From Halomonas korlensis (GTDB taxonomy: Bacteria > Pseudomonadota > Gammaproteobacteria > Pseudomonadales > Halomonadaceae), in assembly GCF_900116705.1 (NCBI RefSeq), contig NZ_FPBP01000002.1:377696-441695 (forward strand): DNA of 64,000 nucleotides, read 5' to 3'. The notes below the pieces were generated by a model. It worked only from the letters and a program-made list of their open reading frames with translations, did no database searches and had not been told where the DNA came from. The position numbers and the translations under genes were made by a program. Shown piece by piece: positions 38,503 to 47,374 of the stretch. Position 1 is the stretch's first letter. The number at the start of each line of letters is the position of its first letter.

Positions 38503-40716
38503 TCAGCTTGACGTCGACCAGGATTCGAGCCCTTGCAGCGTGAGCATCAGGCACCGCTTCAGGTCATGAATGACTACGCCGGCCTCGCCCAGCTGGCCCT
38601 CCCTGCCCAGGCGTTCCAGCAGCGCGGCAAGCCCGGCCACCTTCACTGCACCGAGGCTCGACGACTCACCCTTGAGTTGATGGGCCAACTGGTTGACGCG
38701 CTCCGACGAGGCCGCACCGAGGGCCTGATCGAGCTCGGCAAGGCGCGTCTCGACCTGCTCGCGATAGAGCGCGATCAGCGACGCCAGACCATGCTCGCCA
38801 AGGTTCTCACGCAGCGCCGCCAACGTGGCCTGGTCAAGCGACTGGTCGGTTATATGCGGCTCGGCCCCGGCCGGCTTGGCGAAAGAGGCGACAGCTTGTG
38901 AGCCGATGTCGGTCTTGTGGAGATGACGGCGCAACACCGCCTCCAGCGCCTCCTGAAACAGCGGCTTGGTCAGATAGCCGTTCATGCCGGCCGCCAGGCA
39001 GCGGGGCTGCTCGCCTCCGGGACCGCCGGCGGTCATGGCAATGATCGGCACCTCGCCGCACCAACCACCACGCGCCCGAAGACGCCGTGTTACCTCCAGG
39101 CCGTCCAGGTCAGCCATCTGCACGTCCATGAAGATCAGATCGAAACGCGTCTGCTCGGCCTTTTTCAGCCCCTCGGTACCACTCTCGGCGGCGCTGACAC
39201 GACAGCCGAAGCGTTCCAGCATCGCCACCGCTACCTGGCGATTGACCGGATTATCCTCGACCACCAATAGCTGCGACTCGTCGAGCCGGACAAGGGGGGA
39301 GGCTTGGCGTGTCGATTCGACCGGGTCGTTATCCGCGGCCATCATTGGTAGTTCAAACCAGAAACGACTGCCCACGCCGGGCTCGCTCTGCACCTCCAGG
39401 TGTCCCCCGAGGGCTTCCACGAGACGGCGACAGATCGCCAGTCCCAGGCCGGTTCCGCCGAAATGCCGAGCCGTGGAGGCGTCACCCTGCTGGAAGGGCT
39501 CGAAGAGTCGCGGTAGCTGTTCTGCGGTGATGCCACCCCCCGTGTCGATCACGTCGAAGCGCAGCCGACCCGGCTCGGAAACGGTTGCCATCAGCAGAAT
39601 TTCGCCTTGATCGGTGAATTTGATGGCATTGGAGAGCAGGTTCAACAACACCTGACGCAACCGCCCGGGATCGCTGATCACGCGGGGCGGCAGCCGCGGA
39701 TCGAGATGACTGGCCAGCCGAACGCCTCGCGACTCGGCACGATGGGCAAACAGTGCCATGACCCCCTCGACCAGCTCGCTTAAGGCCACGGGACGCGACT
39801 CAAGCTCCAGCCGGTCCGCCTCGATCTTTGAAAAGTCCAGCAAGTCGTTGATCAGCTCCAGCAGCAGACCGGCGCTGTTGTGGATGGTATGGGCATAGTG
39901 ACGCGGACGTCCCTCTAGCGGCTGGTCGAGCAGTAGGTCGCTCATGCCGATCACGCCGTTGAGCGGCGTGCGAATCTCGTGACTGACGGTGGCCAGGAAA
40001 AGCGACTTGGTCTCGTTGGCGGTCTGGGCGCGCCGGGCCGTGGCTTTGAGTTCTTGGCTCAGGACTTCCAGCTTGCGACGAGCCGCGGCATTGTCGCGAG
40101 CCTCGCGAAACAAAAACATCACGACCAGCATCGCCGCCACGCTCATGGCCAGGATAAGCGCCATCAGCAAGGCGTAGAGGGACTGCAATTGCTGGCGTTC
40201 TTGCGTCGCGCTGTTGGCCAGGTGGCCGTTGATGGCGATGATCAGCGGCTCGGTGCGTTGACTCAAGGCGTCAAGCCGTTGTGCCAACTGCGACCGGGTA
40301 TCGACGTCGAGCGCTTGCAGCCGCTCCAGCTGGCGGTCCAGCACCTCGATGCGCGCTCCGACCTCCTCCATCAGCGCCACGGCCGTTGGAATGACCTCGA
40401 TCAGCTCGGCCACGTCGCCGCGACGCAACAGGTTCAAACGGCCGTACACCAGTTCGAAGCGCCTACGCAGATCCTCCATGGCAGGCTCTGGCTGGCGCAA
40501 GTAGTGCCATAGCTGCAGGGTATCGCGATCGAGCTTGTAGGCATGCCAGACGGCATCGCCACCGACGCTGCGGGCGAGGCTCTCCTGGCGCCAGGAGGCG
40601 AGCCCCACCACCACCAAGGCAGCCGCAAAAAATATCAGCGCACTGGTTGCGCCCAACTTGAGACGCAAGGGATACCGCAGCATTCGCGAACTCAAGGGCC
40701 GGACATCAGGGTACAT
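38503..40716 (-). CDS. Membrane hybrid histidine kinase with receiver and Hpt
   Basis: A 737-residue phosphorelay protein. Two membrane segments (about 22-41 and 181-203) enclose a periplasmic helical domain of about 140 residues. HisKA has H246 (ATVSHEIRTPLNGVIGMSD), HATPase_c has NAIKFTDQGEI and GGTGLGLAICRRL, the receiver has D531 (LIFMDVQMADLDGLEV) and the Hpt domain has H679 (AHQLKGESSSLGA). The layout resembles TorS/BarA-type kinases; no dedicated response regulator is adjacent. The start at 40716 overlaps the upstream molybdopterin-fold gene by 11 nt; an ATG at 40683 is an alternative. The overlap suggests that the periplasmic protein and the kinase function together. Confidence 0.9.
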   Translation of the reverse strand: MYPDVRPLSSRMLRYPLRLKLGATSALIFFAAALVVVGLASWRQESLARSVGGDAVWHAYKLDRDTLQLWHYLRQPEPAMEDLRRRFELVYGRLNLLRRGDVAELIEVIPTAVALMEEVGARIEVLDRQLERLQALDVDTRSQLAQRLDALSQRTEPLIIAINGHLANSATQERQQLQSLYALLMALILAMSVAAMLVVMFLFREARDNAAARRKLEVLSQELKATARRAQTANETKSLFLATVSHEIRTPLNGVIGMSDLLLDQPLEGRPRHYAHTIHNSAGLLLELINDLLDFSKIEADRLELESRPVALSELVEGVMALFAHRAESRGVRLASHLDPRLPPRVISDPGRLRQVLLNLLSNAIKFTDQGEILLMATVSEPGRLRFDVIDTGGGITAEQLPRLFEPFQQGDASTARHFGGTGLGLAICRRLVEALGGHLEVQSEPGVGSRFWFELPMMAADNDPVESTRQASPLVRLDESQLLVVEDNPVNRQVAVAMLERFGCRVSAAESGTEGLKKAEQTRFDLIFMDVQMADLDGLEVTRRLRARGGWCGEVPIIAMTAGGPGGEQPRCLAAGMNGYLTKPLFQEALEAVLRRHLHKTDIGSQAVASFAKPAGAEPHITDQSLDQATLAALRENLGEHGLASLIALYREQVETRLAELDQALGAASSERVNQLAHQLKGESSSLGAVKVAGLAALLERLGREGQLGEAGVVIHDLKRCLMLTLQGLESWSTSS

Positions 40717-41224
40717 GCAGGTGATTTACCTGCCATACGGAACGAAAGCGGATCATTTCGGTGAGCAGTTCAGGATAATCATCGAAGGGGTATAGCACGA
40801 ACAGCGGCCCCATATCGCGGATCGCCATGGTTTCGCCATTGTGTTTCATGGCCAGTATCACGTCGTAGGTTTCGAGATCGGACACCGGAATTTCGGCTTC
40901 GAAGCCGTCAAGGGCCTGAACGTGGACGACCTCCCCGCGAGCCCCGACCGCCGAGAGTATTGCCCGAAACAGCGGGCCTTCGAAGCGCCCGGGCTCGCGA
41001 TGCCAAGGCGTGCTGGTCTCGATGACACACGACTCAAGCGCCATCAGCATATCGCGATCAAGATGGGCCTGCGCACCCGCATTGGTACGTTCGATATTTC
41101 CACTGATGGTGAGGATCACCTCTCCTGTGGGAGTCGACAGCGGCTCGGCCACCAGCGACGTGGATGCCAGCTGCAAGCCGATGAACAAGAAGGCCGACAG
41201 GCCGGACATGACGCACCGGGGCAT
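40706..41224 (-). CDS. Periplasmic molybdopterin-oxidoreductase-fold protein
   Basis: A 172-residue secreted protein with a signal peptide (about 1-26, SAFLFIGLQLASTSLVAEP) and a SUOX-like molybdopterin-binding fold: ILTISGNIERTN, LESCVIETSTPWH, FEGPLFRAILSAVGA, VHVQALDGFEAEIPVSDLE, ILAMKHNGETMAIRDMGPLFVLYP. Short versions like this are often annotated as oxidoreductases, although cofactor binding and catalysis are unproven. Three ATGs occur in a row after AGAAGG; the third (41224) has proper spacing. Its stop overlaps the hybrid kinase start, so it may be a periplasmic ligand-binding partner of that sensor (inference). Confidence 0.75.
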   Translation of the reverse strand: MPRCVMSGLSAFLFIGLQLASTSLVAEPLSTPTGEVILTISGNIERTNAGAQAHLDRDMLMALESCVIETSTPWHREPGRFEGPLFRAILSAVGARGEVVHVQALDGFEAEIPVSDLETYDVILAMKHNGETMAIRDMGPLFVLYPFDDYPELLTEMIRFRSVWQVNHLHVP

Positions 41225-41310
41225 GAGCATCATCCTTCTAGCGATCCGATCATGGCGATAACAACACGCTACGCTCGGCAGGTGCCCATCCCTTGCGCCT
41301 TGGAGGCATA

Positions 41311-41826
41311 TCAGGGGGGTGGCACGCGTTCGTCGGGTAGCGTGTCGGGAATATCTTCGAGTCCGGCAAGGAAATTCTCGAGGCGTGAGACACGGATTTC
41401 GAGCCCGGCGTTACGATGCATCTGACGCGACAGCAGCACCAGCTCGGGGTCGCCGAGCTCGGCTTCCTCAAGCTGGTCATGGTAGGCATCGATGAAGTCC
41501 AGGTCGGCATTACGGCTGGCCTGCCAGGCCAGATCGGCGGATTCCAGTGCGTCTCTTGCCTGCTCACCCAACACGCTCGACAGCCGCTCGGTCAGACGCG
41601 CCACTTCCTCTTCCCAGGCGGCCTCGGCTTCCCTGGCACATTCCAGCATATCTTGGGAGTGCGACTGGGTCTCCGCCATGCAGCTATCGAGCTGCAGGGC
41701 GATGGGATGACTGGCCGATCCTGCCTGCCCCCACGCCTGGAGGGGCAAGACAACACCGAACAGCATGACGCCACCCGCCCTTTTCCAGCGCTTGGCTATC
41801 CATTGCTTGGCAAGGACGCCTATCAA
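41311..41826 (-). CDS. Secreted LprI/DUF1311-like protein
   Basis: A 171-residue secreted protein with a basic n-region (AKQWIAKRWKR), a hydrophobic core (VMLFGVVLPLQ) and probable cleavage after AWGQA. The mature part fits the lysozyme-inhibitor LprI N-terminal domain: two cysteines (DSCMAETQSHSQDMLECA) followed by AEAAWEEEVARL. The role could be protection from lysozyme or simply envelope-associated; this is not shown. A TTG start at 41826 overlaps the upstream DUF2189 stop and gives a proper signal peptide; an ATG start at 41766 would lose the positive n-region. Confidence 0.65.
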   Translation of the reverse strand: MIGVLAKQWIAKRWKRAGGVMLFGVVLPLQAWGQAGSASHPIALQLDSCMAETQSHSQDMLECAREAEAAWEEEVARLTERLSSVLGEQARDALESADLAWQASRNADLDFIDAYHDQLEEAELGDPELVLLSRQMHRNAGLEIRVSRLENFLAGLEDIPDTLPDERVPPP

Positions 41827-42671
41827 CGGCTCAACTCGCTCTCTGAAGGTGCACCGCCCGCCGTGTCATCCATCGGCGTGATCCTGACCAGATCCTCGTA
41901 GGCATGCCAACTGGCATGGCCGAGTACCGGCAGGATCAAGGCCAGGCCGATGTAAAAGGTCATTACCCCGACCAGCACGCAGCCGGTAAGGATCGCGGCC
42001 CACAGCAGCATCGGGCGGAAGTTGCGCGCCACGGAGCGAACGCTGGCCTCGATCCCCTCCATGAAGGTCAGGTCCTGGTCCATCAGGGTCGGGATCGCCA
42101 CCGCGCTGATGGTGAAGGCACCGAAGGCCAGGATGCCGCCCGCCACCGAGCCTACGGCGATCATGCCAAGTCCTTCCGGCGTCGTAAGCAGCGATGCATA
42201 GAGGGTTGTGGGGTTAGGCACCTCGAACCCGAAGAAAAGCGCGAAAAGCAGCGTGGCCAAGCGAATCCAGGCGAGGAAGAAGATCATCATCATCACGCCC
42301 ATCATCGCCAACTGGCCGGCATGGCCTTTCCAGGCGCCGAAGGCATCTCCCAGATGAGGTGCACGGTTGGCCTCCAGTGCCTGGCTGATGCCATAGGAAC
42401 CCACGGCCACCAGCGGGCCGATGAACATAAAGCCGGCCAGCATCGGCAGCAACCAGTGCCACAGCCCCAGCGTCACCGCGATGAAGGTAACCGCCATACT
42501 CAAGCCTACCCAGAACATGCCATAGGCCAGGCTGACTGCCGTGGCTTGACGGAAATCTTCGAAGCCGGCCGCCAGCCACGCCCGAGGCCTGTCGCTGCCG
42601 ACGGGATTAATGTTAATCCTGACCCTGGGCGCTGCCGCCCTGGGTTGCTCTCGTGTCGATGCCGCGCTCAT
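41823..42671 (-). CDS. DUF2189 inner-membrane protein
   Basis: A 282-residue integral membrane protein with about six hydrophobic helices (first LAYGMFWVGLSMAVTFIAVTLG). It fits DUF2189, with FEDFRQATAVSLAYGMFWV near the start, MFIGPLVAVGSYGISQALE and MEGIEASVRSVARNFRPMLLWA. Function unknown; related genes sometimes sit near cytochrome oxidase genes, which is not the case here. The ATG at 42671 follows AGGGGTC; the frame extends upstream to 42752 without added domain sequence. It overlaps the LprI-like gene by 4 nt. Confidence 0.8.
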   Translation of the reverse strand: MSAASTREQPRAAAPRVRININPVGSDRPRAWLAAGFEDFRQATAVSLAYGMFWVGLSMAVTFIAVTLGLWHWLLPMLAGFMFIGPLVAVGSYGISQALEANRAPHLGDAFGAWKGHAGQLAMMGVMMMIFFLAWIRLATLLFALFFGFEVPNPTTLYASLLTTPEGLGMIAVGSVAGGILAFGAFTISAVAIPTLMDQDLTFMEGIEASVRSVARNFRPMLLWAAILTGCVLVGVMTFYIGLALILPVLGHASWHAYEDLVRITPMDDTAGGAPSESELSR

Positions 42672-42850
42672 GAATTGACCCCTATTCCACCGGAAAGCTG
42701 GCTGTTGTTGATCTCTGTCCGTCAGGGTCGGCCACGACATGTGGGCCGTCATGCTCGGACACTGATGACATTACTTGAATCAAGGTGCATTGCTCAACGT
42801 ACTTTAGCCGACCCCGGCCGTTGGTGCAGTGCGGCGAAAGGCGCAGACCA

Positions 42851-42892
42851 CAACGCGACGACCCCAACCAATCGGCCAGGGTCGTCGCGTTG
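42851..42892 (-). terminator. Strong inverted repeat after uspA
   Basis: Perfect 14-bp arms CAACGCGACGACCC (42851-42864) and GGGTCGTCGCGTTG (42879-42892) with a 14-nt spacer, 19 bp past the uspA stop. There is no T-run on either side, so it is either a poor intrinsic terminator, an mRNA 3'-end stabiliser or a protein-binding site. Confidence 0.55.
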
Positions 42893-42910
42893 CTGAAGAC
42901 ACTGCCAGGC

Positions 42911-43339
42911 TCAGCGCACGATCATCACCGATATCTTGGCATGATGCACCACATGCTCGGCGTTGGGCCCCAGCACGTAATCAGCGAACTTGCGCTTGTT
43001 GTGGGAAGCCATGACGATCAGGTCCACCTCGAGTTTCTTCGCTGCCTTGACGATCGCCTCCCACGGCGAGCCATCAACGATGACGCTCTGTACCTGAATG
43101 TCCTCGGGCACGTTCGCCTTGATGAAATCGTGCTGTGCCTGGGTGATCGCCTCATGGGCCTTCTTGGCGAAGTCCCTGGGGAAATAGGACCCTACAATGG
43201 GCATGTGGTAGTCCGGCAGCACCGTGACCACATGCAGCGAGGCGCCGAAACTCCGGCATAGTGCCAGGGCGGTAGGCAGCGCCTTCGACCACGACGACTC
43301 CTGGTTCAAATCCACCGGCAACATGATCTTGCTGTACAT
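42911..43339 (-). CDS. Universal stress protein A-like (TeaD-like)
   Basis: A 142-residue cytosolic UspA-fold protein (MYSKIMLPVDL, ASLHVVTVLPDYHM, VDLIVMASHNKRKFADYVLG, HAKISVMIVR). The canonical ATP motif GxxG-x9-G(S/T) is degraded: the first Gly is Ala and the final GS is GP. ATG 43339 has AAGGAG; the gene starts 12 bp after the TRAP permease stop. In Halomonas elongata the UspA TeaD is encoded with the ectoine TRAP transporter TeaABC and modulates it, so a regulatory role on the adjacent TRAP is plausible. This transporter, however, is of TAXI type, not TeaABC. Confidence 0.85.
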   Translation of the reverse strand: MYSKIMLPVDLNQESSWSKALPTALALCRSFGASLHVVTVLPDYHMPIVGSYFPRDFAKKAHEAITQAQHDFIKANVPEDIQVQSVIVDGSPWEAIVKAAKKLEVDLIVMASHNKRKFADYVLGPNAEHVVHHAKISVMIVR

Positions 43340-43350
43340 GACATTCTCCT

Positions 43351-45945
43351 TCACGCGGTGGCGGTGGCGGCCGTATTGTCACGACGCCGGCGCTGCATCA
43401 GGACAATCAGACCGAAGACCAGAAAGGCAGGAATCCACATCCACTCCTTGGTCCAGCGGTCGACGGGGGCCAGCACCTCGATGATTTCCTGGTCAAAGTC
43501 GAAGCCGAGTTCCGCCGCCTGGCTGCCATAGGCCACCATATCGACGGTCGCCGTGTCGTCCTCGATCAGAAGCTCCATGCCCAGGTTATCGAGCCGCTCC
43601 TGCCCGGTCTCGCCCTCCGGCACCGGCAGGGTCATGTAGGTGGTCAAGCGATCGCCATACGCATCGACACCGGCAATCTGCAAGCGCAGGGTGGAGTCCT
43701 CATCAACATCGCCCAGGGCCTCGACGAATTGCGCTGGCGGCACGGATTCATAGGGGTCATGAATCATGTCCATCCAGAATCCGGGCCGAAACAGCGTGAA
43801 CGCGATCAGCAGCAGCACGATGGATTCATACCAACGGTTGCGAGTAATCATGAACCCCTGGGTCGCCGCGGCGAAGATCAACATGGCGATGGTCGACACC
43901 ACGAAGATCAGGATGCCCTGCAGGAAGGTGACATCAATCAGCAGCAGGTCGGTATTGAAGATGAACAGGAACGGCAGCGCCGCGGTTCGCAGGCTGTAGT
44001 AGAAGGCCTGGAAGCCGGTTCGAATGGGATCGCCGCCCGACACCGCTGCCGCCGCGAAGGACGCCAGCCCCACCGGCGGCGTGACGTCGGCCATGATGCC
44101 GAAGTAGAACACGAACAGGTGCACTGCGATCAGCGGCACCAGCAGGCCGTTCTGCGCCCCCAACTGCACGATGACCGGCGCCAGCAGCGCCGAGACGACG
44201 ATGTAGTTGGCCGTCGTGGGTAGCCCCATGCCGAGGATCAGGCTGAGCACCGCCGTGAGCAGCAGGATCAGCAGCAAGTTGCCCATGGCGAGAGTTTCCA
44301 CCACTTCGGCCAGCACCAGGCCGACCCCGGTCTGCGACACGGCCCCGACGATAATGCCCGCGGTGGCCGTGGCGATGCCGATACCGATCATGTTGCGGGC
44401 ACCGGTGACCAGGCCGCTCCACAGATCCATGGCGCCTTCGCGCAGATCGGCACGCATGTCGCTGCGCCCCCGGAAGATCGAGGTAATGGGGCGCTGAGTA
44501 AGAATGATGAAGATCATGAACACCGTGGCCCAGAAGGCCGACAGCCCTGGCGACAGGCGCTCCACCATCAGACACCAGACCAGCACGATGACCGGCAGGA
44601 TGTATTGAAGGCCTACCAGCACCGTGGGCTTGGTCTGCGGCAGCGAGTAGATCGGCTGATTAGGATCATCCAACTCTAGCTCTGGGTAACCTGCCGCCAG
44701 CTTTAGCAAAGCGATATAGACCACCGTCAGCCCAACCGCGACGACCCAGGGCGTAGCATCCCCCAGCACCGGCTTGAGCCAGCCAAGGCCGTAATAGACC
44801 GCCAGGGCGGTGATCATCATCAGCAGCAGGCCACCGAGAAAGCCGATTACCTTGTTCGCCAGCGGCTTGGGCGGATTACTGCTCTGAAGCCCCTGCATAT
44901 TGGCCTTCAAGGCTTCCAGGTGGACAATATAAACCAGTGCGATATAAGAAATCAGTGCCGGCAGGAAGGCATGCTTGATGACCTCGACGTAGGAAATGCC
45001 CACGTACTCGACCATCAGGAAAGCGGCGGCGCCCATGACCGGCGGCATGATCTGACCGTTGACCGAGGACGCTACCTCCACGGCCCCGGCCTTCTCGGCG
45101 GAAAAGCCGACGCGCTTCATCATCGGCACGGTAAAGGTACCGGTGGTCACGACGTTGGCGATCGAGGAGCCTGAAATCAGCCCGGTCATGGCCGACGCTA
45201 CCACGGCGGCCTTGGCCGGCCCGCCGCGATAGTGACCGAGCAGCGAGAACGCCACCTTGATGAAATAATTGCCGGCGCCGGCCTTGTCGAGCAGGGCGCC
45301 GAACAGCACGAACAGAAATACGAAACTGGTCGAGACCCCCAGCGCGATGCCAAAGACCCCCTGGGTCGTCAACCACTGGTGGTTGATCAAACCGTACAGG
45401 CTAACCCCGCCATGCGAGAGAATGCCCGGCATCCAGGGGCCGGCGAGGCTATAGATGAGAAAGACCGACGCCACGATCATCAGTGGCGGACCTAGCGCTC
45501 GTCGTGTCGCCTCGAGCAGCAGCAGGATCCCCGCCACCCCGACGATCACGTCCTGCAGTATCGGCGCGCCGGGGCGCTGGGATAGCTGTTCATAGAACAT
45601 GAACATGTAGGCGCCACAGAAGGCGGCGGCTGCCGCAAGCACCCAATCCTGAATGGGAATGCGGTCGCGTGGCGAGCGCTTGAGTGCCGGATAGGCCATG
45701 TAGGCCAGAAAAAGTGCAAAGGCCAGGTGAATGGAACGGGCTTCGGTGGCATTGAAGACCCCGAACCCCATCATGAAGGACAGCGGGGAGGCGATCCACA
45801 GTTGGAAGAGCGACCACGCCGCCGCGATGCTTACCAACAACTTCCCGGGCATGCCGGCTGGTTTGCGGGCTCCCGTGTCACTGGAGGCGACCATATCCTC
45901 CAGGTCTACCCCGCTTCCCGAAGACCTATTGTTATCGTCAGTCAT
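43351..45945 (-). CDS. TRAP transporter fused permease (4TM+12TM, TAXI type)
   Basis: An 864-residue inner-membrane permease that fuses the small and large TRAP subunits. A soluble N-terminus (1-35) leads to about four helices (small-subunit part, to about 170), then the DctM part with ASAMTGLISGSSIANVVTTGTFTVPMM, VNGQIMPPVMGAAAFLMVEYV, GMGLPTTANYIVVSALLAPV and MADVTPPVGLASFAAAAVSGGDP. A C-terminal region of about 140 residues (DUF3394-like) ends in a last membrane helix. It is encoded downstream of the TAXI receptor and upstream of uspA. Substrate unknown. Confidence 0.92.
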   Translation of the reverse strand: MTDDNNRSSGSGVDLEDMVASSDTGARKPAGMPGKLLVSIAAAWSLFQLWIASPLSFMMGFGVFNATEARSIHLAFALFLAYMAYPALKRSPRDRIPIQDWVLAAAAAFCGAYMFMFYEQLSQRPGAPILQDVIVGVAGILLLLEATRRALGPPLMIVASVFLIYSLAGPWMPGILSHGGVSLYGLINHQWLTTQGVFGIALGVSTSFVFLFVLFGALLDKAGAGNYFIKVAFSLLGHYRGGPAKAAVVASAMTGLISGSSIANVVTTGTFTVPMMKRVGFSAEKAGAVEVASSVNGQIMPPVMGAAAFLMVEYVGISYVEVIKHAFLPALISYIALVYIVHLEALKANMQGLQSSNPPKPLANKVIGFLGGLLLMMITALAVYYGLGWLKPVLGDATPWVVAVGLTVVYIALLKLAAGYPELELDDPNQPIYSLPQTKPTVLVGLQYILPVIVLVWCLMVERLSPGLSAFWATVFMIFIILTQRPITSIFRGRSDMRADLREGAMDLWSGLVTGARNMIGIGIATATAGIIVGAVSQTGVGLVLAEVVETLAMGNLLLILLLTAVLSLILGMGLPTTANYIVVSALLAPVIVQLGAQNGLLVPLIAVHLFVFYFGIMADVTPPVGLASFAAAAVSGGDPIRTGFQAFYYSLRTAALPFLFIFNTDLLLIDVTFLQGILIFVVSTIAMLIFAAATQGFMITRNRWYESIVLLLIAFTLFRPGFWMDMIHDPYESVPPAQFVEALGDVDEDSTLRLQIAGVDAYGDRLTTYMTLPVPEGETGQERLDNLGMELLIEDDTATVDMVAYGSQAAELGFDFDQEIIEVLAPVDRWTKEWMWIPAFLVFGLIVLMQRRRRDNTAATATA

Positions 45946-46081
45946 ATGCCTGCCCTGCTCCGAGTCGATTGACGCCTGATTGCCATATCGAAATGCCGAA
46001 CAACATCCTGAACCAGAATGCGCGGCACCCTCGGGTAACCGCGCATTCCTTACCTAGGTAGCAACACCTCAGGCTGCAGGA

Positions 46082-47062
46082 TTACTCGATCCAGCCCTGT
46101 TCACGATAGTAGCGCGCCGCCCCGTCATGCAGCGGTGCGGAAAGCCCCTCGCTGACCATCTCTTCTGGGTCAAGATTTTCGAAGGCCGGATGCAGGCGCT
46201 TGAAACGGTCGAAGTTATCGAACACCGCCTTGACGGTCTGGTAGATGACCTCCTCGTCGGCCTCGGCGGTAGTCACGAAGGTCGCCGCCACCCCGAAGGT
46301 CTCGACATCTTCGTCATTGCCCTTGTAAAGGCCCCCGGGAATGACTGACTTGGTGTAGTAGGGATATTCCTCGACGATGCCGTCGATATCCTCGTCATTC
46401 AATGGGATCAGGCGAGAATCGACGGTCGTGGTCGCCTCCTGAATGGACCCGTTGGGGTGTCCCACGACGTAGACCATCGCATCGACGTTGTTATCGGCGA
46501 GTGCCGCGGCCTGCTCGGCGGCATCGAGCTGAGACGCCAGGGAGAAGGTATCCTCGGTCCAGCCCTTGGCTTCCATTACCACTTCCATGGTATTGCGCTG
46601 ACCAGAGCCCGGGTTACCAATATTGACGCGCTTGCCTTCCAGATCATCGAGCGTCTCGATGCCTGAGTCGGCACGTGCCAGCAGGGTCAACGGCTCACCA
46701 TGGACGCGGAACACGGCGCGCAGCTCTTCGTAGGGTTCGCCTTCGAAATTGCCGGTACCGTTGTAGGCCTGATACTGGACATCGGACTGGGCGACACCCA
46801 TGTCCAGTTCGCCAGACTTGATGCCATTGATGTTGGCAACCGAGCCGCCGGTGGAAGGCGCATTACACTTGATGTTGGACTCTTCCAGGCGGTTGACCAG
46901 GCGACAGATCGACTGACCGACCACATAGTACACACCGGTCTGACCGCCGGTGCCGATAGTGATGAATTGCTCGTCGTCCTGGGCCATGGCTGGTGACGCG
47001 AACATCGCCGCCCCCAGCAAAGCGCCGGAGAAAGCCGCAGTAGAAAATGCGTGGCGTTTCAT
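46082..47062 (-). CDS. TAXI-family TRAP solute receptor
   Basis: Periplasmic substrate-binding protein for the fused permease. The 326 residues carry a signal peptide cleaved after SPAMA (about residue 27), followed by ITIGTGGQTGVYYVVGQSICRLV, CNAPSTGGSVANINGIKSGELDMGVAQSD and ARADSGIETLDDLEGKRVNIGNPGSG, all typical of TAXI proteins. Sugar- or acid-specific residues cannot be assigned; glutamate is a frequent TAXI ligand. A GTG at 47068 is in frame, but the ATG at 47062 sits 7 nt from GAGG. The permease begins 136 bp downstream. Confidence 0.92.
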   Translation of the reverse strand: MKRHAFSTAAFSGALLGAAMFASPAMAQDDEQFITIGTGGQTGVYYVVGQSICRLVNRLEESNIKCNAPSTGGSVANINGIKSGELDMGVAQSDVQYQAYNGTGNFEGEPYEELRAVFRVHGEPLTLLARADSGIETLDDLEGKRVNIGNPGSGQRNTMEVVMEAKGWTEDTFSLASQLDAAEQAAALADNNVDAMVYVVGHPNGSIQEATTTVDSRLIPLNDEDIDGIVEEYPYYTKSVIPGGLYKGNDEDVETFGVAATFVTTAEADEEVIYQTVKAVFDNFDRFKRLHPAFENLDPEEMVSEGLSAPLHDGAARYYREQGWIE

Positions 47063-47192
47063 GAACACACCTCAATTGGCATTGTGATCGTGGGATGGTG
47101 GCAAATCCTGCCCTTGGCAGGCTTGCCGACGGTTAAACCGCCCTTGACTACTTTAGCGAAAAATACGCCTGCTTGATGAGGACTTTTTTCCA

Positions 47193-47272
47193 TAACGTTC
47201 AGTCTAGTCTTGCCTTACGTTTAGGGAACGTTAATTTTCGAGGCATCCGCCCTACGGTTAGCTAACGTTCCC
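47193..47272. promoter_or_regulatory. Three TAACGTTC sites between TAXI TRAP and macrodomain gene
   Basis: The 312-bp divergent region holds TAACGTTC (47193-47200), GGGAACGTTA (47224-47233) and TAACGTTCCC (47263-47272). The last two form 10-bp inverted arms; centres are 33 and 37 bp apart. The palindromic AACGTT core with central CG looks like a regulator site set. Nothing else coding was seen in this gap. Confidence 0.5.
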
Positions 47273-47374
47273 CAGTGGCGGCTCCTGACCTTGGCCGTCG
47301 CCATGAGCTTGATGCACCGCCGCTGTGGCGGCCAGACTGAGACTCCAACCGACTATCTCGCGGAGGGCAACGAC

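Noticed and set aside
42911..47062. Ectoine transporter teaABCD
   Set aside because: The receptor is of the TAXI class and the permease is a single fused protein, whereas TeaABC has a DctP-type receptor with separate DctQ and DctM.
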